Shown piece by piece: positions 58,547-64,000 of a stretch of 64,000 bases of DNA; position 1 is the first letter of the stretch; each line of letters opens with the position of its first letter. The position numbers and the translations under genes are program-made. Origin of the DNA: Flavobacterium aquicola (GTDB lineage Bacteria > Bacteroidota > Bacteroidia > Flavobacteriales > Flavobacteriaceae); assembly GCF_003385115.1 (NCBI RefSeq), contig NZ_QUNI01000012.1, positions 1 through 64,000 of the forward strand, in the 5' to 3' direction. The notes under the pieces were generated by a model. That model did no database searches. It was not told the origin of the DNA and was given only the letters and a program-made list of their open reading frames with translations.

Positions 58547-61500
58547 ATGAAAACAAAAATTAACTTAAAAATTGTGCCTCCTCGGAGAAGTAGAATAAAA
58601 TCGTTAGGCCATAATTTTAATAATACTGGGCTAATTATTTTATTGTTGCTGTTTTTTAGTATTAGCAGTAGTATTGCACAAAACAATCCCAGTTCTGCTC
58701 AAAAGACTACTATAAAAGGAAAAGTGATCGATAAAACAGGGCTTTCTGTTCCAGGAGTTACTGTTTCTGAAAAAGGGACGACTAATGCTGTTCAAACAGA
58801 CTTCGACGGAAATTTTTCTTTATCTGTAGTTAGTTCTCAATCAGTAATTGTTTACTCTTTTGTTGGAATGCAAACGATTGAGAAGAGAGCCAGCGATGGT
58901 TTGAATCCAACTATTGTAATGAAAGATTTAGCCACAGACTTGAACGAGATTGTTGTTATAGGATACGGAACTCAGAAAAAAGCAAAACTTATTAGTGCTG
59001 TAGATAAAATTGGCAGCGGTGCCTTCAAGGACAGGCCTAGCGTTAATGCAACTGCGGCTCTCCAGGGAAAAGCTCCTAGTTTAACTATTCAGCAGACTAA
59101 TTCTGAGCCGGGTGCTGGTGTTAATATTAACATCAGAGGGGTAAGTACTTTAGGTAATAGTAACCCGCTGATAGTTATCGATGGTATAACAGGCGGAGAT
59201 ATTAATGCACTTAATCCAGCTGATATTGAGAGTGTGTCTGTATTGAAAGATGCTGGTAGTGCGGCTATCTACGGTTCAAGAGCAAGTAGTGGTGTAATTC
59301 TTATTACCACCAAAAAAGGTAACAAGTCATCCCCTATGACTTTACAGTTTAGCAGTCTTATAGGATATAATACTCCTAAATTTTTCACTAAGCCAGTGCA
59401 TGGCTATGAGAATGCAATGCTCAGAAACGAAGCAGCCTACAACTCAGGAGAAACTAGCGCCGTATTTACTGCTGCGCAGATTGCCGAAATGAAGGAAAAA
59501 GGCGACACAAAATGGTTCGCTAAAGAAATAGTAAAACCTGCTCTTCAGCAAAATTATAATTTATCTGCTACTGGCGGAAATGAAAATTCTACGTATCTGG
59601 TATCTTTAGGATACTTGAATAATGAGAGTGTTTTTGTTGGTCCAGAGAAAGGAATGGAGCGATTCAATTACAGAATTAATCTTACCAATGAATTTGGTAA
59701 TTTCAAGCTGACTTCTATACTAGCTTATTCTAAGCAAAAAATTAGAGATCATGCAGGCAGTACAGGTACATTGATGGTTGATGCCTTCAGGGTGCCATTA
59801 TATTATGAGCAAAAAGATGAAAACGGTAATTATCTTACTAATGATATTCTTCAGGAATTCAACTCTTTGGGTATCTTAGAGCAGGGTGGTTTCAGAAAAT
59901 ATGATAATGATGATATTTTCGGATCGTTAAATGCTGAATTGAAACTTACCAATTATTTAAAGCTAAGAGGAGTTGTTGGTGGACGTGTATGGTCTAATAC
60001 CATGTACAAAAGAGTTAAAGCTGTACATTATTTCCCTAAAGGAGTTTCTGGTGCAGATGCCAATACAGAAGATGAAGATAAAAAAATTGTTGAGCTGAAT
60101 TCGCAGTTAATGCTGGAGTTTAATAAATCGTTTGGCAATCATAATGTAAGTGCTATGATTGGAGGGACAGGTGAAAATTTCAAAGAAAGGGGAGTAGGTG
60201 TCTACAAAAAATTTACGGATCCAGATCTGGGAACACCAATCACCGAGACTATAATAGATCCTAAAACCTATAATTCTAACGAGAAATCGGGTGAGAACAG
60301 CCTTAACTCATTAATCGGGCGTGCTTCTTATGATTATGACAGTAAATATTTTACGGAATTTGCTTTCAGATATGATGGGTCATCAAAATTCGCCGAAGAG
60401 AATCGATGGGGTTTCTTCCCTTCAGTTGCAGTAGGTTATGCCCTTACTAAAGAAAACTTTATGGAAGGATATAGGAATTCTGTTGGAAATCTTAAATTTA
60501 AGGCATCCTATGGTATTGTTGGAAACCAGAATGTGGGTAACTATCAGTATCAAACTACATATGGTGCTTCTCCAGGTGTTTATGGATTTGATAATTCAGT
60601 TGTCAGCGGTACAGATTTCAGCTTCGCAAACCCAGATATTCAATGGGAAAATGCCGCTACTTTTAACGCAGGAATTGAAGCAGATTTCTTTAATGGTGCA
60701 TTAGGATTATCGTTTGAGTTCTTTGATAAAGTAACATCAGATATTCTAATTCCGCCGCAGGTACCAGGTGTGTTTGGCGCTAGTCTTCCTGTTTTCAATG
60801 CTGGTAAAATGGAAAATAAAGGCTGGGAACTTACTGCTACTTACAGACATGCTGGAAAATTATTTAACCACAATCTTTCAGTAAATATAGGAGATTCTAA
60901 AAACAAAGTGCTTGACTACAATAATGGTCAGGAAGAACTTCTGGGAGTTGAGGAATTACAAGTACTGCGTCGTGAAGGATTACCTTATAACTCTTATGTT
61001 GGTTTCAAGACAGACGGATATTTCCAGAATTATGAAGAGATTCAAGGTGCAGCAGTGCCAGTTGGACTAACTGTTCAGCCAGGAGATAACCGCTATGTTG
61101 ACCTTAATAAAGATGGGAAGATTGATAATAATGACAAATTTGTTTTTGGCAACCCTTTCCCAAGATACACTTTTGGTGTAACTTATGATATTGCATACAA
61201 AGGATTTGATGTCAATATATTTATCCAAGGGGTAGGCAAGAGAACAATGATGATAAGAGGTGAACTCGTTGAGCCTTTTCATTACAACTATGGTATGACA
61301 ATGTACACACACCAATTGGATTATTGGACGCCACAAAACCCAGACGCTGCATATCCGCGTTTGGCTAATAACGGGACACAGTCAAACGCCAATAACTTTA
61401 GAAGAGGATCAGATATGTATTTATATGACGGCGCTTATGCAAGGCTTAAAAATTTACAGATTGGATACTCGCTTCCTCAAAACGCAATAAAAGAGATTGG

Positions 61501-61678
61501 ACTTAAAAGCTTTAGAATGTTTGTTTCTGGGCAAAACCTGCTGACGTTATCTAAAGTTAAATTTGTTGATCCAGAACTTTCTGAGTTTAATAATAGCTTG
61601 GTGCCTTCAGGCGGAAATAGTGGTAGAGCCTATCCTACACCAGTTTATTATGGACTTGGTTTAGATGTCACCTTTTAA
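58547..61678 (+). CDS. SusC/RagA family TonB-linked outer-membrane transporter (second PUL)
   Basis: A 1043-residue SusC-like protein. The signal peptide is long (hydrophobic at about 28-42, with a basic leader of about 20 residues). The carboxypeptidase-regulatory-like domain covers about 55-130 (TIKGKVIDKTGLSVPGV), the TonB box LNEIVVIGYGT follows, then the plug (IYGSRASSGVILITTK) and the barrel, ending in GLGLDVTF. It is a paralogue, not a copy, of the transporter at 43875. A 10-codon frame overlaps its start. Confidence 0.96.
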   Translation: MKTKINLKIVPPRRSRIKSLGHNFNNTGLIILLLLFFSISSSIAQNNPSSAQKTTIKGKVIDKTGLSVPGVTVSEKGTTNAVQTDFDGNFSLSVVSSQSVIVYSFVGMQTIEKRASDGLNPTIVMKDLATDLNEIVVIGYGTQKKAKLISAVDKIGSGAFKDRPSVNATAALQGKAPSLTIQQTNSEPGAGVNINIRGVSTLGNSNPLIVIDGITGGDINALNPADIESVSVLKDAGSAAIYGSRASSGVILITTKKGNKSSPMTLQFSSLIGYNTPKFFTKPVHGYENAMLRNEAAYNSGETSAVFTAAQIAEMKEKGDTKWFAKEIVKPALQQNYNLSATGGNENSTYLVSLGYLNNESVFVGPEKGMERFNYRINLTNEFGNFKLTSILAYSKQKIRDHAGSTGTLMVDAFRVPLYYEQKDENGNYLTNDILQEFNSLGILEQGGFRKYDNDDIFGSLNAELKLTNYLKLRGVVGGRVWSNTMYKRVKAVHYFPKGVSGADANTEDEDKKIVELNSQLMLEFNKSFGNHNVSAMIGGTGENFKERGVGVYKKFTDPDLGTPITETIIDPKTYNSNEKSGENSLNSLIGRASYDYDSKYFTEFAFRYDGSSKFAEENRWGFFPSVAVGYALTKENFMEGYRNSVGNLKFKASYGIVGNQNVGNYQYQTTYGASPGVYGFDNSVVSGTDFSFANPDIQWENAATFNAGIEADFFNGALGLSFEFFDKVTSDILIPPQVPGVFGASLPVFNAGKMENKGWELTATYRHAGKLFNHNLSVNIGDSKNKVLDYNNGQEELLGVEELQVLRREGLPYNSYVGFKTDGYFQNYEEIQGAAVPVGLTVQPGDNRYVDLNKDGKIDNNDKFVFGNPFPRYTFGVTYDIAYKGFDVNIFIQGVGKRTMMIRGELVEPFHYNYGMTMYTHQLDYWTPQNPDAAYPRLANNGTQSNANNFRRGSDMYLYDGAYARLKNLQIGYSLPQNAIKEIGLKSFRMFVSGQNLLTLSKVKFVDPELSEFNNSLVPSGGNSGRAYPTPVYYGLGLDVTF

Positions 61679-61689
61679 AAAAATCGATC

Positions 61690-63309
61690 ATGAAAAATAT
61701 ATTTGTACAAAAATTAAAGCTAATCCCCATCTTTCTCATGCTAGTTACAGTAAGCTGTGAGAATCTGGATTTGGCTCCAGAAAACAAGTTTACCGATTCG
61801 AATTATTGGACAAGCGTAGATAAAGCACAAATTATGCTTAATAAGGCTTATTCGCAGATGCAGACCAGCAATTACTTTTTTTATAATGAAGCTTTGTCTG
61901 ATAACGCATATAATGGGAGGGGAGATAATGCAGGTGCTGCATCACTAGCAGCAGGTACACATGACGCATCATTGGGCAGGCTGAAAGATGAGTGGAAAAA
62001 TAGGTATACGGGAATAAAATCTTGCAATTTACTGCTTGAAAATATTGACCGTATACCAAGTGCAGATCCAAAAATCATTGCAAGAATTAAAGCAGAAGCA
62101 CGTTTTATAAGAGCATTTCAGCACTTTCAGCTTACAACATGGTTTGGAGATATTCCACTTGTTTCAAAAGATCCTTCGTTAGCAGAAGCTTTAACCATAA
62201 GCCGTACTTCGCATGCCGAAGTGGTTGAATTCATTCTCAATGAGCTTAATGGTATTGTGGCTGATTTGCCTAAAACCTATCCTGCTGGAGAAAAAGGAAA
62301 AATTACCTCAGCTGCCGCTATGGCTTTAAAAGCGAGAGTGCTATTATATGAAAGCCGCTGGGCCGAAGTGGTTACAACAACTGATGCAATAATAGCAGGA
62401 ACTTATGGTCCATATAGTCTATTTCCATCTTATGAAGGTGTTTTTCTTCCTGAAAATGAATATAACAGCGAAGATATCTTGAGCCTGCAGTATGTCCCTC
62501 AATTTAAAATGTGGGGTGAGTTCTTTGATATTGCTCCAATATCTGCTGGTGCCAGATTAAATGCTTTGGCTCCAACACAGGAACTGGTAGACAGCTACTT
62601 GATGCTTAACGGAAAAAAAATAAATGAAACCGGCTCTGGCTATGACGAAAGCAAACCCTATACAAATAGGGATCCAAGGCTTACGGGTACTGTAGTTTAC
62701 GATCAATATTTATGGAAAAATGAAGATGGAACTACACGTACTATTTCTATTAAACCAGATCCAAACAACACCTCTGCTGATCAATATGTGTCGGGGTCTT
62801 CAGCTACGTCTACAGGTTACTATACTCGTAAATATTTTGATCCTCAGCATACAACATCATTACAGTCAGGGTTAAATCTTATTCTTTTTCGTTACGCTGA
62901 TATCCTTTTGATGAACGCAGAAGCTAAAAATGAAGTAAGTAAGCTAGATGCAAATAGATGGAATACTACCATAGGCGCTTTAAGAAAGCGTGCCGGATTT
63001 GTAGATCCTGCGGCTGTAAACTATGATAGTTCATTGTCTCAGGCTGGACTTCGTGAAGTGATAAGAAATGAGCGCCGTACAGAATTAGGCATGGAAGGTT
63101 TAAGAATATTTGATATCAGAAGATGGAAAATAGCCGAAGATGTATTGAACGGATGGACTCATGGTGCAAAATTTGGTGTTTCGTCAATTGACAATGGTTA
63201 TTTAAGAGTAAACTTGAGATCATTTGACCCAGAAAAGCACTATCTATGGCCAGTACCAGCAGATGAGCGTTTGATTAATCCAAATCTTTCTCAAAATCCA
63301 GGATGGTAA
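61690..63309 (+). CDS. SusD/RagB family glycan-binding lipoprotein (second PUL)
   Basis: A 539-residue SusD-like lipoprotein (Cys23 in MLVTVSCENLD). N-terminal NYWTSVDKAQIMLNKAYSQ, TPR-like helices (ARFIRAFQHFQLTTWFGDIP), and the C-terminal RNERRTELGMEGLRIFDIRRW plus HYLWPVPADE are standard for the family. It begins 12 bases after susC and should pair with it. The next gene follows after 34 bases. Confidence 0.96.
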   Translation: MKNIFVQKLKLIPIFLMLVTVSCENLDLAPENKFTDSNYWTSVDKAQIMLNKAYSQMQTSNYFFYNEALSDNAYNGRGDNAGAASLAAGTHDASLGRLKDEWKNRYTGIKSCNLLLENIDRIPSADPKIIARIKAEARFIRAFQHFQLTTWFGDIPLVSKDPSLAEALTISRTSHAEVVEFILNELNGIVADLPKTYPAGEKGKITSAAAMALKARVLLYESRWAEVVTTTDAIIAGTYGPYSLFPSYEGVFLPENEYNSEDILSLQYVPQFKMWGEFFDIAPISAGARLNALAPTQELVDSYLMLNGKKINETGSGYDESKPYTNRDPRLTGTVVYDQYLWKNEDGTTRTISIKPDPNNTSADQYVSGSSATSTGYYTRKYFDPQHTTSLQSGLNLILFRYADILLMNAEAKNEVSKLDANRWNTTIGALRKRAGFVDPAAVNYDSSLSQAGLREVIRNERRTELGMEGLRIFDIRRWKIAEDVLNGWTHGAKFGVSSIDNGYLRVNLRSFDPEKHYLWPVPADERLINPNLSQNPGW

Positions 63310-63343
63310 TCGTATTAGAACATAAATTTTAAAAAACAAAAAG

Positions 63344-64000
63344 ATGAAAAATATATATATAAAATTATTCCTGTTTATGTTTTCAGTATTGGCAGTTGGA
63401 TGCCAGGATGATGACACAATGAGCCATACAAATGTAAGTGCTGTAAATGCATTATATGCTCCTGCAAATGATAAATTTTTTAACCTTGCTATTCCTGGCG
63501 GTTCTGCCGTTTTTGAATGGGAAGGAGCTAAAGCTGAAGATAACGGTGCGGTGCTTTATGACGTACTTTTTGATGTTGAAAATGGAGATTTTTCTAAACC
63601 AGTGTTTACAATCCCATCTGATGGAAAAGGTTTTCAGCCAGCTTTAAATTTAACTTTTACACAGCTTAATAAGATAGCCGAAATGGCTGGAATTGAGACA
63701 GAAGCCATTGGAAAGTTAAAATGGACAGTGTATTCTACTAAAGGATTAAATGTTGTGAAATCTGCAGTTTCTGGAGTAATTCAGGTACAAAGAGCAGGAG
63801 GTTTCCCTACGCCAGATCAATTGTTTGTTACAGGTACAGGTTCTGAAGGCGGTGATGCTGTAGCAGATGCTGTTCCTTTCAAAAAAACAGGGGCTTCTAC
63901 TTATGAAATTTATACCAAGCTTAAAGCAGGTCAATACAAATTCATTACAAGAAAAAATGGCACTCCAGAAACTTATTATATTGATAATGGCAAGTTAAAA
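63344..64000 (+). CDS. SusE-like outer-membrane glycan-binding lipoprotein, partial at window end
   Basis: At least 219 codons are open from the ATG at 63344 to the window edge, with no stop; the C-terminus lies outside. Signal and lipobox give Cys20 in SVLAVGCQDD. The first domain (LYAPANDKFFNLAIPGG, VFEWEGAKAE, then VLYDVLFDVENGDF) matches the SusE N-terminal Ig-like domain, and the part from about 170 (LFVTGTGSEGG) starts a carbohydrate-binding domain. It completes a susC-susD-susE order that suits starch- or malto-oligosaccharide-type loci, though only the neighbour GH31 supports that. Confidence 0.9.
   Translation, partial: MKNIYIKLFLFMFSVLAVGCQDDDTMSHTNVSAVNALYAPANDKFFNLAIPGGSAVFEWEGAKAEDNGAVLYDVLFDVENGDFSKPVFTIPSDGKGFQPALNLTFTQLNKIAEMAGIETEAIGKLKWTVYSTKGLNVVKSAVSGVIQVQRAGGFPTPDQLFVTGTGSEGGDAVADAVPFKKTGASTYEIYTKLKAGQYKFITRKNGTPETYYIDNGKLK

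Overview
The window is AT-rich chromosomal DNA from a member of the Bacteroidota, most likely a Flavobacterium or close relative. The signs are SusC/SusD pairs, a one-protein hybrid two-component regulator, a type IX secretion sorting domain, the DUF5683 gene behind parB, a histone-H1-like small protein, and promoters with the Bacteroidota -7 element TAnnTTTG. The genus is inferred from gene style and repeats, not from a database search. No rRNA, tRNA, CRISPR array or complete insertion sequence was seen.

Region 1 (1-26 kb) is housekeeping. It runs: TPR membrane protein, ribH, mutL, two rhomboids, a nuclease-fold membrane protein; then a minus-strand operon parA-parB-DUF5683-dapB-lepB-wbqC; an SDR reductase and an aminotransferase; the dnaA operon (dnaA, tyrosine phosphatase, RsmI-like methyltransferase, TPR protein); ybgC, yigZ, ribD with a HAD phosphatase, a GNAT, prmC, a FtsX-like permease and hisS. 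Between genes there are several families of small palindromic or low-complexity repeats, including a 7-bp tandem repeat inside prmC.

Region 2 (26-39 kb) is accessory. It has a small HTH/coiled-coil protein with a strict 10 x 21-bp dyad array upstream of its promoter; an integron-like stretch in which a suppressor-of-fused gene and a HigB/HigA-type toxin-antitoxin pair are bounded by attC-like structures; a secreted hydrolase; a sugar dehydrogenase/cytochrome c pair; a two-gene translesion cassette (Y-family polymerase plus DnaE2-like polymerase, start and stop codons overlapping); a type IX-secreted DUF6055-like metalloprotease-fold protein; a remnant of an exonuclease III gene; and a histone-H1-like gene with a textbook promoter.

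Region 3 (39.5-64 kb) is a polysaccharide utilisation region. A hybrid two-component regulator faces susC-susD-susE/F-like genes followed by GH31, GH5-like, GH43 and an aldose-1-epimerase lipoprotein. A second unit follows: GH31 alpha-glucosidase, then susC-susD-susE-like, the last running off the window. LacI-type palindromes (ACTAAAACGTTTTAGT and a one-mismatch copy) lie upstream of the second GH31 and the second susC, so the two halves are probably under different regulators. The glycosidases and binding proteins would capture a glucan- or xylose/arabinose-decorated glycan at the surface and finish its breakdown in the periplasm.

The two most promising undescribed items are the 21-bp dyad array beside the HTH gene (26029-26729) and the attC-like gene-cassette stretch with no visible integrase (about 26889-28510).
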